Below are positions 8,742 to 17,369 of a stretch of 64,000 nucleotides of DNA, piece after piece. The stretch's first letter is position 1. Each line of letters begins with the position of its first letter. A model generated the notes under the pieces. It searched no databases, was not told the origin of the DNA, and saw only the letters and a program-made list of their open reading frames with translations. This stretch comes from Paenibacillus sp. YPG26 (lineage in GTDB: Bacteria > Bacillota > Bacilli > Paenibacillales > Paenibacillaceae). Position numbers and translations under genes: made by a program. The stretch lies in assembly GCF_023704175.1 (NCBI RefSeq), contig NZ_CP084530.1, positions 554,501 to 618,500 of the forward strand, in the 5' to 3' direction.

Positions 8742-9575
8742 TTGACGAATACAGTCATCGAAATCTTTTTAATTGCTATATTGGCGGGAGTGGTCGGCTC
8801 GGTCCTGGGACTTGGAGGCGGGATTGTCGTTACACCAGCCCTGACCCTGCTGTTCGGGGTGGATATCAACCATGCCATCGGAGCCAGCATTATCTCCGTT
8901 ATCGCTACCTCCAGCGGCTCGGCAGTCGCATATATCAGGGATCGCATTACCAATCTTCGGGTAGGGATGTTCCTGGAGATTGCCACGACAGTGGGGGCTA
9001 TTACCGGAGCTTTTCTTGGCGCGATTATTGCCCCCAAATTTCTATATATCATTTTCGCGCTGCTTCTCCTGTACTCAGCCTATGCCATGATTAAGAAAGG
9101 CAAACAGGAGATCCCGGATAACGTGCCGCTTCATCCTGTAGCCGAGAAGCTTGGCCTTAACGGAGAGTACTATGACAAGTCCATAGGACAGACGGTAGCT
9201 TACAATGTGGACAAGGTGCCCCAAGGTTTCAGTGTGATGTACGGGGCCGGGGTCATCTCCGGGTTGCTGGGGATCGGAAGCGGAAGCTTTAAAGTTATGG
9301 CTATGGATGTGTTCATGAAAATGCCGCTCAAGGTGTCGACGGCCACAAGCAATTTCATGATGGGAGTTACCGCGGCGGCCAGCGCCGGGATTTATCTGTT
9401 GCGGGGGGATATTGATCCTGTGATCTCAGCCCCTGTTGCCCTTGGTGTACTAATCGGGGCCATGGCAGGCTCGCGCCTGATGCAGCGGATGAAGAGCAAG
9501 ACGATCCGCAAGCTGTTCATCCCGGTCATGATCTACGTTGCCGGACAAATGCTGTACCAGGGATGGAGGGGTTAA
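8742..9575 (+). CDS. TSUP (TauE/SafE) family anion exporter
   Basis: A 277-residue membrane protein of the TSUP family. It has two Gly-rich repeat halves: LAGVVGSVLGLGGGIVVTPAL at the N-terminus and GVISGLLGIGSGSFKVMAMD in the second half, each in a helix pair, with about eight helices overall. TTG at 8742 follows AAAGGAG by 8 bases. TSUP members export sulfite, sulfoacetate or other small organic anions. The next gene (DUF1634) begins one base after its stop, a common TSUP partner, so the two are coupled. Confidence 0.9.
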   Translation: MTNTVIEIFLIAILAGVVGSVLGLGGGIVVTPALTLLFGVDINHAIGASIISVIATSSGSAVAYIRDRITNLRVGMFLEIATTVGAITGAFLGAIIAPKFLYIIFALLLLYSAYAMIKKGKQEIPDNVPLHPVAEKLGLNGEYYDKSIGQTVAYNVDKVPQGFSVMYGAGVISGLLGIGSGSFKVMAMDVFMKMPLKVSTATSNFMMGVTAAASAGIYLLRGDIDPVISAPVALGVLIGAMAGSRLMQRMKSKTIRKLFIPVMIYVAGQMLYQGWRG

Positions 9576-9576
9576 T

Positions 9577-9963
9577 ATGGCGAATCATGAGAATTCTGGC
9601 GGGGATGCGCCGAGCCGGATAGCGGATGTTGAGCTGGCTATCAGTAAAATGCTGCGGATCGGGATCGTGGCAGCCGCCGCGGTCATTATTATCGGGCTGG
9701 TGCAGTTCCTGGTCACCGGCGTCAGCGGATATCCGGATGGGACGTATCCACTCGGATTCCGGGCTATCTGGGAAGGGCTTCTGGACATGAAATCGGTAGC
9801 TGTCATTGAGACCGGGCTGCTGATTCTGATTCTGACGCCGGTTCTGCGGGTATTTGTCTCACTATTCGTATTCTGGCAGGAAAAGGACTATCGGTTCGTT
9901 GCGATTACGGCTACCGTGTTTATTATCCTGGTCATCAGCTTTTTACTGGGCAAGGCAGGCTGA
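9577..9963 (+). CDS. DUF1634 membrane protein, TSUP partner
   Basis: A 128-residue protein with three hydrophobic segments (about residues 28-50, 76-96 and 103-124), fitting DUF1634. GGAGGGG precedes the ATG at 9577, inside the end of the TSUP gene, whose stop ends at 9575. This arrangement implies translational coupling. Family members are recurrently encoded next to TSUP permeases; a role as an accessory subunit is an inference. Confidence 0.8.
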   Translation: MANHENSGGDAPSRIADVELAISKMLRIGIVAAAAVIIIGLVQFLVTGVSGYPDGTYPLGFRAIWEGLLDMKSVAVIETGLLILILTPVLRVFVSLFVFWQEKDYRFVAITATVFIILVISFLLGKAG

Positions 9964-9991
9964 CGAGTAGAAAATTCGACGGTAATGCGTT

Positions 9992-10020
9992 TTGGATTCA
10001 CTGGTTGGGATAATTATAAT
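9992..10020 (+). promoter_or_regulatory. Sigma-A promoter before the NAD(P)-binding protein gene
   Basis: TTGGAT (9992-9997), a 17-base spacer and a perfect TATAAT (10015-10020), 71 bases upstream of the start at 10092. Confidence 0.65.
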
Positions 10021-10091
10021 ATATAAGTTGGATCATGATCACACGCAAGCCTATCCCATTCCATTCAAATAGAGAAGGAGCGATACATATT

Positions 10092-10730
10092 ATGAAAATT
10101 GCACTGTATGGAGCGACAGGTACGATCGGAAAAAGCATTCTGGAAGAAGCGCTGCGCAGAGGCCACGAGGTCACTGCCGTGCTCAGAGACGTCTCCAAGC
10201 TTGAAGGCCTGGATCAGCATGAGAAGCTTCAAGTGAAGACGGGGGATATCCTTATGCCGGATTCCGTGACTGAGGCTGCAACTGGTAAAGACGTAGTAAT
10301 CAGCGCCTTTGGCCCTAAATTCGGGCAGGAGGATGAGCTGTCCGAAGTCGCGCGGACACTTGTGGAAGGTGTGAAGCGCGGGGGAGCCGGGAGACTGATT
10401 GTGGTCGGCGGAGCCGGAAGTCTTGAGGTGGCTCCAGGTGTGCCCCTCATGGATACGCCAGCCTTTCCGGAGGAGTGGCGTCCACTGGCACGGGCTCATG
10501 CGGAGGCTTACGAGATATTCCAGACCTCCGATATTGACTGGACTTATTTCAGCCCTGCAGCTGTGATTGAACCTGGTGAGCGTACCGGGAACTTCCGGAT
10601 CGGAACCAATCAGCTCGTCACTGATGAGCTGGATAACAGCCGGATCTCTGTGGAAGATTACGCGGTGGCATTGCTTGATGAAGTGGACGAGGGACATTTT
10701 GTACGCGGGCGGTTCACTGTCGCTTACTGA
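10092..10730 (+). CDS. NAD(P)-binding SDR-type protein (YwnB/YhfK-like)
   Basis: A 212-residue atypical short-chain dehydrogenase of the NAD(P)-binding or NmrA-like type. The dinucleotide motif GATGTIGKSI is at residues 6-15 and the third-strand VVISAFGP follows. LIVVGGAGSLEV and WTYFSPAA are typical of the YwnB-like family, which lacks the classic YxxxK pair. The ATG at 10092 follows GAAGGAG. It is monocistronic with its own promoter. Relatives are reductases or redox-sensing proteins; no substrate can be named. Confidence 0.8.
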   Translation: MKIALYGATGTIGKSILEEALRRGHEVTAVLRDVSKLEGLDQHEKLQVKTGDILMPDSVTEAATGKDVVISAFGPKFGQEDELSEVARTLVEGVKRGGAGRLIVVGGAGSLEVAPGVPLMDTPAFPEEWRPLARAHAEAYEIFQTSDIDWTYFSPAAVIEPGERTGNFRIGTNQLVTDELDNSRISVEDYAVALLDEVDEGHFVRGRFTVAY

Positions 10731-11333
10731 TTCACCATTGACCTGTTTTTGTCTCAGGAGCTGACATAGGGATGATGTGGATTGCCTGGTGTGATGAGCA
10801 CTGGATCAGGCGTCATGAGCACGGGAGAACTTAGGATAAGCTCGCGCCTGCGTTAGAGAAATTTCTAATAAGGACAGCGATAGATATATGGACAAGGGCA
10901 GGGGCTATGGCTTCCTGCTCTTTGTTGTGTGGTTTTGCGGTTGTTATTGCTGTTAGTATTGTTGAAATGCGAGTTTTGGCCTTGGAGTGTTGATCCGGGA
11001 GTTTTGAGTTGCGTATTTTGACTGTGAGCGTTGAGTAGGATTTGGAGCTGAGTTTGAACTATGAGTTGTGATCTGTCGTTTGGTATGTCTATATTTTAAT
11101 CTGCGTATTGTTCTATGTCCTGTAATATATGTAATCTAATCTGTATTCTTTTTTCTTTAGACTCTTGGTTATAGCCTAACGGGCTTGGCCTTGTTAATCT
11201 TATCGGTAGCATCCTCTAGGCGCATCAGATGGGAACAAGCTGGCTTATCCAGCGGTCCTAGCAGAATCGGACAGGAATTGCACGGAAATATCTCTGCCGA
11301 TCTGCTAGATTGATGTAGGAAAGGTAGGTTTCG
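10731..11333. other. 603-bp intergenic region, partly G+T-rich
   Basis: A weak hairpin (AAGGGCAGG/CCTGCTCTTT, 10894-10926) may terminate the upstream gene. From about 10925 to 11130 the plus strand is strikingly rich in G and T, with repeated words such as GAGTTTTGAGT and TGAGCGTTGAGT, and codes for nothing. The last 150 bases should hold the promoter of the AraC-type gene; I cannot place it confidently. Confidence 0.4.
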
Positions 11334-12218
11334 ATGATGGAATGGGTTGAGCGAATGAACGGGGCGGTCAATTATATTGAGGAACGGCTGTTAGAGAAGC
11401 TTGACTACACCGAGGCCGCAAGATGGGCCTGCTGTTCGGCGTATCATTTTCAGCGGATGTTCTCCTTCATCACCGGGGTTAGCCTGGCGGAGTACATCCG
11501 GCGCCGCAGACTGACGTTGGCCGCCTTCGAGCTGCAGCATAGTGAGATCAAAGTTCTTGATCTGGCACTTAAGTATGGATATGAATCTCCTGAGGCATTT
11601 ACACGGGCTTTCAGCAACCTGCATGGTGTTACGCCTACCGCGGCACGTCTCACAGGAACCTCGCTCAAAGCCTACCCGAGAATGACCTTTCACATGTCAA
11701 TTAAAGGGGCTGCAGAGATGAAATATCGAATGGAGGAGCTGGGACCATTCCGTATTGTGGGATTATCCGAACGGGTGAATACGGAGCAGGCATTCCGCGT
11801 AATCCCACAGATTTGGGCGACAGCGCAGAATCAGGGGGTCTTTGAGAGATTGTGGCAGATCCGGGCGGAAGGCGACTTCATGGGTGGCATACTTGGTGTC
11901 TGTGCGAACGGGGAGTTCGGGGAGAACGAGGAGTTCGACTACTTGTTATCTGTGAAATCCGATCAAGATCCACCGGAAGACATGGTCTCGTTCGATTATC
12001 CAGCATGCACATGGGCTGTATTTGATGCACCCGGTGGTCCCGAGGGGATTCAGGAGATATGGAGCCGTCTCTATACAGAGTGGGTTCCATCATCCGTATA
12101 TGATCTTGCTTACCTGCCGGCGGTAGAGAATTATCTTCCGCCAGAGGAAGGCAGAAATGAATTGTGGATACCTGTCGTTAAGAGGGGGCAGGTCGAACTT
12201 GTTGGAGATAGTGATTAA
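11334..12218 (+). CDS. AraC family regulator with GyrI-like effector domain
   Basis: A 294-residue two-domain regulator. Residues 1-105 are an AraC/XylS double helix-turn-helix with the family pattern LAEYIRRRRLTLAAFEL and ALKYGYESPEAFTRAFSNLHG. Residues 130-290 match the GyrI-like (AraC effector-binding) domain that binds hydrophobic small molecules, as in Rob and BmrR-type proteins. The start is the first of two ATGs after AGGAAAGG. The gene stands alone with its own terminator, so the target genes are not identifiable here. Confidence 0.9.
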   Translation: MMEWVERMNGAVNYIEERLLEKLDYTEAARWACCSAYHFQRMFSFITGVSLAEYIRRRRLTLAAFELQHSEIKVLDLALKYGYESPEAFTRAFSNLHGVTPTAARLTGTSLKAYPRMTFHMSIKGAAEMKYRMEELGPFRIVGLSERVNTEQAFRVIPQIWATAQNQGVFERLWQIRAEGDFMGGILGVCANGEFGENEEFDYLLSVKSDQDPPEDMVSFDYPACTWAVFDAPGGPEGIQEIWSRLYTEWVPSSVYDLAYLPAVENYLPPEEGRNELWIPVVKRGQVELVGDSD

Positions 12219-12255
12219 CGGCTTGGGAATGATGCTTCTCTCTGCTTCTGTAATA

Positions 12256-12292
12256 AATAACCTATCCGGGATACTTCCGGATAGGTTATTTC
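12256..12292. terminator. Intrinsic terminator after the AraC-type gene
   Basis: A 14-bp perfect stem (AATAACCTATCCGG and its complement) around a 7-base loop, ending in ATTT. Symmetric, so it can act in both directions. Confidence 0.8.
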
Positions 12293-12296
12293 CTTG

Positions 12297-12378
12297 TAGA
12301 GCTGTGTCGCTCAACAAGATCACATGTCTTTAGCCTGTAACAGGCGGTGTGTTATTCCAATAAGATGACACGGCTCTA
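12297..12378. repeat. Small inverted-repeat element (82 bp)
   Basis: Left arm TAGAGCTGTGTC (12297-12308) and right arm GACACGGCTCTA (12367-12378) are inverted repeats with one mismatch. A GCCTG/CAGGC hairpin lies inside. The right arm with its flank recurs exactly at 1558-1573. The shape is that of a tiny non-autonomous mobile element or a structured intergenic repeat; no flanking target duplication is evident. Confidence 0.4.
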
Positions 12379-12609
12379 TCAAAGACAAAGCGGTATGTCG
12401 TCCTAGCAGGACGATGTATCACTGCCGTGACGACTACTTGCACTTGTATTCAGGATATAAGTGGAATGATTGAATGAAGATTTGACCGCAATTGTTCCAC
12501 GAGCAACAATTAATTAACATAATTAACTAATTGCAGTTCAACTCTGCCTGGAAGGCCGGGTTGACTGGGTTTGGATAGCTGGGGTGGCTGTGTTAGCTGG
12601 GTTAAACGA

Positions 12610-12722
12610 ACTTACATGTCTAGAATGGCACACATGATGCGCATGACGTACATGACGCGCATGACCAACAAGACGTACATGGCACACAAGCCCCACATGG
12701 CACCCATGCCATACAGCCAACT
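12610..12722. repeat. Degenerate CATG-rich 9-bp tandem repeat
   Basis: Units such as CATGATGCG, CATGACGTA and CATGACGCG follow each other and decay into longer variants. Short open frames on both strands through this stretch are pure low complexity (Met/Thr or His/Val repeats) without start signals, so I treat it as non-coding. It fills the 3' flank of the minus-strand dehydrogenase gene. Confidence 0.6.
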
Positions 12723-12744
12723 CTTACACCCGAACTCTGCTGGA

Positions 12745-13647
12745 TCACGTGGTGACCATATCCCCGCCGTTCACATGGATGGTCTCGCCCGTTACATAAG
12801 ATGAATCGCTGCTTGCGAGGTATACGTAAGCGGGAGCAAGCTCGTAAGGCTGACCGGCCCGTTTCATCGGTGTATCGGTACCGAAGGTGCTGACTTCCTC
12901 AGCCGTGAAGCTGGAAGGAATGAGAGGGGTCCAGATTGGACCTGGAGCAACCGCATTGACACGGATTCCCTGGTCAACGAGTGACAGGGCTAGGGAGCGG
13001 GTGAAGGACACAATCGCACCTTTGGTCGAGGAATAGTCAATCAGGTTCTTTTTGCCCTGGTAAGCGGTAATTGATGCCGTATTAATGATTGCCGAGCCTC
13101 TGCGCAAGTAAGGAAGGGCTGCCTGCACCAGAAAGAAGAAGGGGAAGATATTCGTCTGAAAAGTATGGTACAGCTGCTGTTCGGTGATATCGCCAATACT
13201 GTTCTGAGGGTACTGCACGGCATGATTGTTGACTAGAATGTCCAGCTGGCCAAAATGCAGAATTGTCCCGTCAATGACTGAGGAGCAGTTCTCCTTGAAC
13301 CTCAGATCCGTCTCCAGAAGAAGACATCGTCTTCCAAGCTGCTCAATCCGGTTCCTAGTCTCGATCGCATCAGATGTCTCATTCAGATAGGCAATGACTA
13401 TATCGGCGCCTTCCTTGGCAAAAGCATAAGCCACCGCGCGTCCAATTCCACTGTCCCCGCCGGTTATGACGGCAACCTTGTCTTTTAGCTTGCCGCTTCC
13501 GCAGTATTCCGGACTCTCTGAGATCGGTCTTGGATTCATCAAGCTTTCAATACCGGGCTGTGTGGGCTGGTGCTGGGGCGGGAAGCTCAGCTTTTGGTCT
13601 ATGCATACCGTTTCTTTTCCGTAATAAGGATATATAGGGTTCGTCAT
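12745..13647 (-). CDS. SDR family oxidoreductase (YhdF/YdaD-like)
   Basis: A 300-residue classical short-chain dehydrogenase with the extended N-terminus (about 45 residues, Pro-rich) typical of the general-stress subgroup. The cofactor motif is TGGDSGIGRA; the structural NNHAV replaces NNAG; the catalytic Ser (NTASITAYQ) and YSSTKG (YxxxK) are intact; PGPIWTPL follows. The ATG at 13647 is preceded by GAGGAGAC. Relatives in Bacillus are general-stress proteins annotated as glucose-1-dehydrogenase-like. Substrate unknown. Confidence 0.9.
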   Translation of the reverse strand: MTNPIYPYYGKETVCIDQKLSFPPQHQPTQPGIESLMNPRPISESPEYCGSGKLKDKVAVITGGDSGIGRAVAYAFAKEGADIVIAYLNETSDAIETRNRIEQLGRRCLLLETDLRFKENCSSVIDGTILHFGQLDILVNNHAVQYPQNSIGDITEQQLYHTFQTNIFPFFFLVQAALPYLRRGSAIINTASITAYQGKKNLIDYSSTKGAIVSFTRSLALSLVDQGIRVNAVAPGPIWTPLIPSSFTAEEVSTFGTDTPMKRAGQPYELAPAYVYLASSDSSYVTGETIHVNGGDMVTT

Positions 13648-13767
13648 ACAGACAGTCTCCTCTACTGATCTTTGATTCCTTGCTCATCCATATGCATCCG
13701 CCCAGAGGTTGGTTCCTTGGAAATGGGATACGGAAGAGGTAGAATGAGTAGGAAATGTCTAATTTGG

Positions 13768-13796
13768 TTGACAATCTGCTTGCAAATTGATAGCAT
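13768..13796 (+). promoter_or_regulatory. Promoter of ssuE with downstream AT-rich element
   Basis: TTGACA (13768-13773), 17 bases, TAGCAT (13791-13796). GGAATTA at 13822-13828 within an AT-rich tract lies 54 bases after the -35 start, much like the 56 bases to GGATTAA in the sulfate operon promoter. A shared sulfur-responsive operator is possible but unproven. Confidence 0.5.
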
Positions 13797-13857
13797 ACTT
13801 TTAAAGTTTAGTAAGTATATCGGAATTATAAAATTTAAATAGGCAGGTGTATATGGA

Positions 13858-14424
13858 ATGGCAAAAATAACAATCATTAACGGCAATCCTTCGCTGACTT
13901 CCCGTCTCTCGGCTATTATCGGACTAACCGAAGAACTCCTCCGAAAGGAGAATATTGAGGTTCATCACGTTAACGTGGCTGAGCTTCCGCCCGAGGACCT
14001 GATCCATACGAAATTCGAGAGTGAGGCGATTGTGAAAGCCAATGCCCTTGTGGCTCAAGCCGATGCCGTGATTGTGGCGAGTCCGGTGTACAAGGCTTCT
14101 TATACCGGTGTTCTTAAGACCTTCCTTGATCTCATTCCGCAAAAGGGTCTGGCCGGCAAAATCATTCTTCCGCTGTTCATCGGCGGCAGTCTTGCCCACC
14201 TTCTGTCAATCGATTATTCCTTGAAGCCGGTGCTCTCCGCTCTTGGCGCGCGTCATATTCTTGGCGGTGTCTATACCGTGGATAATCAGGTTGCCCGGAC
14301 CGAAGCCGGGGGCTTCGAGATTGCCGAAGAGCTGCGTGCCCGTCTGGAGGAGAATGTGGCTGAGCTTGTGAAGGAGACGAACCTTCGTCTGCAGCACAGT
14401 GAGCTTCCTAAGAGTCTGTCTTAA
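13858..14424 (+). CDS. ssuE: NADPH-dependent FMN reductase (SsuE type)
   Basis: A 188-residue flavodoxin-fold reductase. The N-terminal phosphate loop is GNPSLTSRLS, ASPVYKASYTGVLKTFLDLI is the hallmark of the SsuE/NADPH-FMN reductase family, and PLFIGGSLAHLL follows. It supplies reduced FMN to a two-component monooxygenase, classically SsuD in alkanesulfonate desulfonation. No ssuD or sulfonate transporter is adjacent, so the partner is elsewhere. The ribosome site before ATG 13858 is weak (AGGCAGG at a long spacing). Sulfur-regulated expression is inferred from the promoter. Confidence 0.85.
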   Translation: MAKITIINGNPSLTSRLSAIIGLTEELLRKENIEVHHVNVAELPPEDLIHTKFESEAIVKANALVAQADAVIVASPVYKASYTGVLKTFLDLIPQKGLAGKIILPLFIGGSLAHLLSIDYSLKPVLSALGARHILGGVYTVDNQVARTEAGGFEIAEELRARLEENVAELVKETNLRLQHSELPKSLS

Positions 14425-14527
14425 TCCGGCTCCACACCTTACGCCTTACGAAGAGATGATCTCTCTATGAAATTCATAAGCAGTTCCGTATATTAGTGTC
14501 TGATCTATTCTTTGCAAGTGCCTGCTC

Positions 14528-14577
14528 AAAGACATAAGCTTCTGCCTTCCTGGAAGGCATTGAGCTTATGTCTTTTG
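14528..14577 (+). terminator. Intrinsic terminator after ssuE
   Basis: AAAGACATAAGCT pairs with AGCTTATGTCTTT around an inner GCCTTCC/GGAAGGC stem, followed by T. The rest of the 388-base gap to the next gene shows nothing recognisable. Confidence 0.75.
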
Positions 14578-14812
14578 TGTATATAGGGTGTTCTGCTAAA
14601 TTTGTGGTTTGTTTGATATGGTAATGATGACAATAGGGATGATGTTGGAAGTCGGGCAGGGGGTGGGAACTAATCTTTATATTTTATAGCTGTGACACTC
14701 TCCTGCTGCTAACCTAGAGCGCCCCGAATACACCAGAGCCTCTTGTCTGGCACTACTTTGCTTTGATGTGTTAAAATGTACAAATGAACATATCAGAACT
14801 GGAGGCTTTACG

Positions 14813-15415
14813 ATGCAAAAACTGGTATTCTTTGTAGGTGTGGCTGGGACAGGCAAAACAACGGTGGCCCGCAAGCTGTCCATGCGAATTCAAGCAGCCT
14901 TTTTGGATAGAGATACGGTAGGCGGCAGATTTGTGGAGAAGATTCTTGAAATGAACAATTTGGACAAGAACGACCGGGATTCAGAGTTCTATAAGAAGCA
15001 CCTTCGTGACCTTGAATATGATACCACGAAGGATATTTGTGTGGATAACCTGGCTGCGGGACAGAGCGTATTCATGATCTCGCCGTTCACCTCCGAGCTT
15101 AAGAATGCGGCCTGGATTGAAGAGGTTGTAACCGCGGCAGGCCTAACCCTGAGTGAGGTCGACGTTAAGGTTATCGTGGTTACGCTCAGCGACATGGATG
15201 TTCAGAAGGAACGGATTATTGAGAGAAAGACCGAGCGGGATACCTGGAAGCTGAATCACTGGGATAACTTCAAGCAGCGGGTTGAATTTGTTCCGGAAGT
15301 GAACTGGAATATTCCTGCTTCCTCTATTACAGTCTTCGATAACAGCGGAGAGCTGACCGATGCGAAGATTGAGGGTCTGTACCAATTTATAACGGCCGAT
15401 CCACACAAGAACTAA
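14813..15415 (+). CDS. P-loop kinase-like ATP-binding protein
   Basis: A 200-residue AAA/zeta-toxin-like P-loop protein. The Walker A motif is GVAGTGKTT at residues 9-17, followed by a lid-like Arg/Lys-rich region KERIIERKTERDTWKLNHWD near residue 145. The ATG at 14813 follows CTGGAGG by 7 bases; the longer upstream extension lacks a ribosome site. The fold suggests phosphorylation of a small molecule. I cannot name a substrate, and no antitoxin gene is beside it. Confidence 0.75.
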   Translation: MQKLVFFVGVAGTGKTTVARKLSMRIQAAFLDRDTVGGRFVEKILEMNNLDKNDRDSEFYKKHLRDLEYDTTKDICVDNLAAGQSVFMISPFTSELKNAAWIEEVVTAAGLTLSEVDVKVIVVTLSDMDVQKERIIERKTERDTWKLNHWDNFKQRVEFVPEVNWNIPASSITVFDNSGELTDAKIEGLYQFITADPHKN

Positions 15416-15504
15416 GCGGGGTTTTGCGGCCATGCTCGCCCAGCTAGATTGGGTGGCACCTATATCCGTGTCCGGAAGTTTTATGATTTCCCTGTAAAAG
15501 AGTT

Positions 15505-15547
15505 CAAATAGCCTCCCCCCTTCTAATCAGGGACGAGGCTATTTGCT
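15505..15547 (+). terminator. Intrinsic terminator after the P-loop protein gene
   Basis: CAAATAGCCTC pairs with GAGGCTATTTG across a loop of about 20 bases. Confidence 0.65.
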
Positions 15548-15682
15548 GTTGCTTATTCCTGCTGAGTAGCAATCTTACTTGCTAATGTTAACTATTTACC
15601 GTTACTTGCTCACTAAATTACTGCTGACTGTTCGATTCTCAGCAGCCCCACTCACGGGGCAGGGCATCTAGTCCGAGTAACA

Positions 15683-15722
15683 CAGACAGGGTCAATCCTT
15701 ATAGGACTGACCCTGTCTGGTA
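15683..15722 (-). terminator. Intrinsic terminator after nrdB
   Basis: CAGACAGGGTCA pairs with TGACCCTGTCTG, extended by ATCCT/AGGAC in the centre. It lies 24 bases beyond the nrdB stop. Confidence 0.7.
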
Positions 15723-15745
15723 TTTCCCAATATTAGTCTGATCGC

Positions 15746-16777
15746 TTACAGATCGTCAAAGCCGTTATCGTCGCCAACTTTGCCATAGTTACGGGACTTG
15801 GCTTCGAAGAAGTCGGTCTTCGTGGCATTGAGCGCTTCATCAGAGAAAGGCTTGATCCAAGGCATGCAGTTCACATCAACGCCTTCATAAGCTTTTTCCA
15901 GACCCATTAGAGTCAGGCGTTTGTTAGCAATGTATTTGATGTAATCAGACAGCTCATTGAGATCGATACCGCGCACTTCTTTCAGTGTGTAGAAAGCCCA
16001 GTTCGTCTCGAGCTCTACCGCACGGTTAATGGTAGCGTAAGCCCAGTCCATGTTGGCTTTGGTGTTCAGCTCCGGATAGTCCACCAGCAGCTGCTTGAAT
16101 ACCTCAGCGAAGAAGTAGCAGTGCTGATTCTCATCACGTTGAATGTAAGAGATCATTTGGCTTGTACCCATCATTTTCTGGTCACGTGCCAGGTTATAGA
16201 AGAAGGCAAATGTACTGTAGAAGAAAATTCCCTCCAGAATCAGGTCAGCTACAAGGGCCTCGAAGAACGTCTGCGGTGTAGCTTCATCACGGAAGTTCTG
16301 ATAAATATCCGAGATGAATTTGTTGCGTTCCAGTAGAACCGGATCATGCTTCCAATATTCAAAAATCTCCTTCTGCTCCTGTTCAGACACGATGGAGGAC
16401 AGCACATAAGAATAAGACTGGTTATGAACAACCTCCTGCTGACCGATGATCGCGGAGATCGCTTCCAGCGACGAATCGGTGAAGTAGCGCTTCACGTCGC
16501 CCACGAACATGGTCTGCATGGAGTCCAGCACCGCCAGCAGGGAGATGTTGATCTTGAACGTCCGCTGCTCTTCGCTGTCCAGGCGTGCGAATTGCTGCGC
16601 ATCCTTGGACATTGGAATCTCATCTGCGATCCAGTGGTTCAGAAGGAGCACTTTATACAGCTTATACATATGAGGCATCCGGATGTCGTTCCAGTTCAGA
16701 ATCCCGGAACACTCTCCACCAATAACCTTAGTAGACCGGTTAGGTGCCTCTGTATTAAAAATCGTTTGCAATTGCAT
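15746..16777 (-). CDS. nrdB: Class I ribonucleotide reductase beta subunit
   Basis: A 343-residue R2 subunit that carries the radical cofactor for aerobic dNTP synthesis. The carboxylate/histidine ligands are all present: Asp85, Glu115, His118 (QQEVVHNQSY), Glu182, Glu216 and His219 (RDENQH), with the radical tyrosine at 122. No nrdI or nrdH is nearby, which favours a class Ia tyrosyl-diiron enzyme over Ib. AAGGAG precedes the ATG. It lies 1.16 kb downstream of nrdA, separated by repeats. No NrdR box or promoter is visible directly before it. Confidence 0.95.
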   Translation of the reverse strand: MQLQTIFNTEAPNRSTKVIGGECSGILNWNDIRMPHMYKLYKVLLLNHWIADEIPMSKDAQQFARLDSEEQRTFKINISLLAVLDSMQTMFVGDVKRYFTDSSLEAISAIIGQQEVVHNQSYSYVLSSIVSEQEQKEIFEYWKHDPVLLERNKFISDIYQNFRDEATPQTFFEALVADLILEGIFFYSTFAFFYNLARDQKMMGTSQMISYIQRDENQHCYFFAEVFKQLLVDYPELNTKANMDWAYATINRAVELETNWAFYTLKEVRGIDLNELSDYIKYIANKRLTLMGLEKAYEGVDVNCMPWIKPFSDEALNATKTDFFEAKSRNYGKVGDDNGFDDL

Positions 16778-16884
16778 AAAATCATCTCCTTAAAATAATG
16801 CGTGATGCGATCGGCTTGTGCGTATCGAGGCACTCCGAGTACGAAAGGATCAGCCTTGCTGCGTGGAGACGCTCTGAGAAGGAA

Positions 16885-17071
16885 CTTCTGCACGTAGAGA
16901 CGCTCCGATAACGAAACGATCCTACGACCGCTGTTATCTCCAAGTTTCTTTGATTCATACCGCAGCAGCGGTAGAAACTCGGAGATAAAGGCGGACGCTT
17001 CGCTTCTACGAATTCGTTTTCGTTCTCTCCGCTCCCGCTGCAGCAGAACCAACCAAAACCTTTCTCAGGCC
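16885..17071. repeat. 187-bp direct repeat, copy A
   Basis: It matches 17142-17328 without gaps at an offset of 257 bases, with about 12 mismatches counted by eye. Inside lies an inverted repeat, TTATCTCCAAGTTTC (16934-16948) against GAAACTCGGAGATAA (16974-16988), 14 of 15 paired. Open frames through it exist but differ in most of the mismatch positions at amino-acid level, arguing against coding. It lies between nrdA and nrdB. Confidence 0.85.
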
Positions 17072-17141
17072 CACGCTTCTCCTTGCCTCTGCCCACATAG
17101 CCGTCAAGCCGTCGGAAACGCTCTGGCAACGAAGCATTCAG

Positions 17142-17328
17142 CTTCTGCACGTGGAGACGCCCCGAGAACGAAACGATCTTACGACCGCTGTTATCTCCAA
17201 GTTTCTATGATTCGAGCCGCCGCAGCGGTCGAAACTCGGAGATAAAGGCGGACGCTTCGCTTCTACGAATTCGTTTTCGTTCTCTCCGCTCCCGCTGCAG
17301 CAGAACCAACCAAAACCATTCCCAGGCC
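17142..17328. repeat. 187-bp direct repeat, copy B
   Basis: Second copy of the block at 16885-17071, with the same internal inverted repeat at 17191-17205 and 17231-17245. A further 22-bp match (CTCCTTGCCTCTGC and onward) follows each copy at 17079 and 17348, at a slightly different offset. Confidence 0.85.
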
Positions 17329-17369
17329 TTGTCTCTCGTTCCCGTTGCTCCTTGCCTCTGCCTACATAG

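Noticed and set aside
12538..12804. Short frames coding Met- or His-rich repeats
   Set aside because: Pure low complexity from a 9-bp DNA repeat, without ribosome sites.
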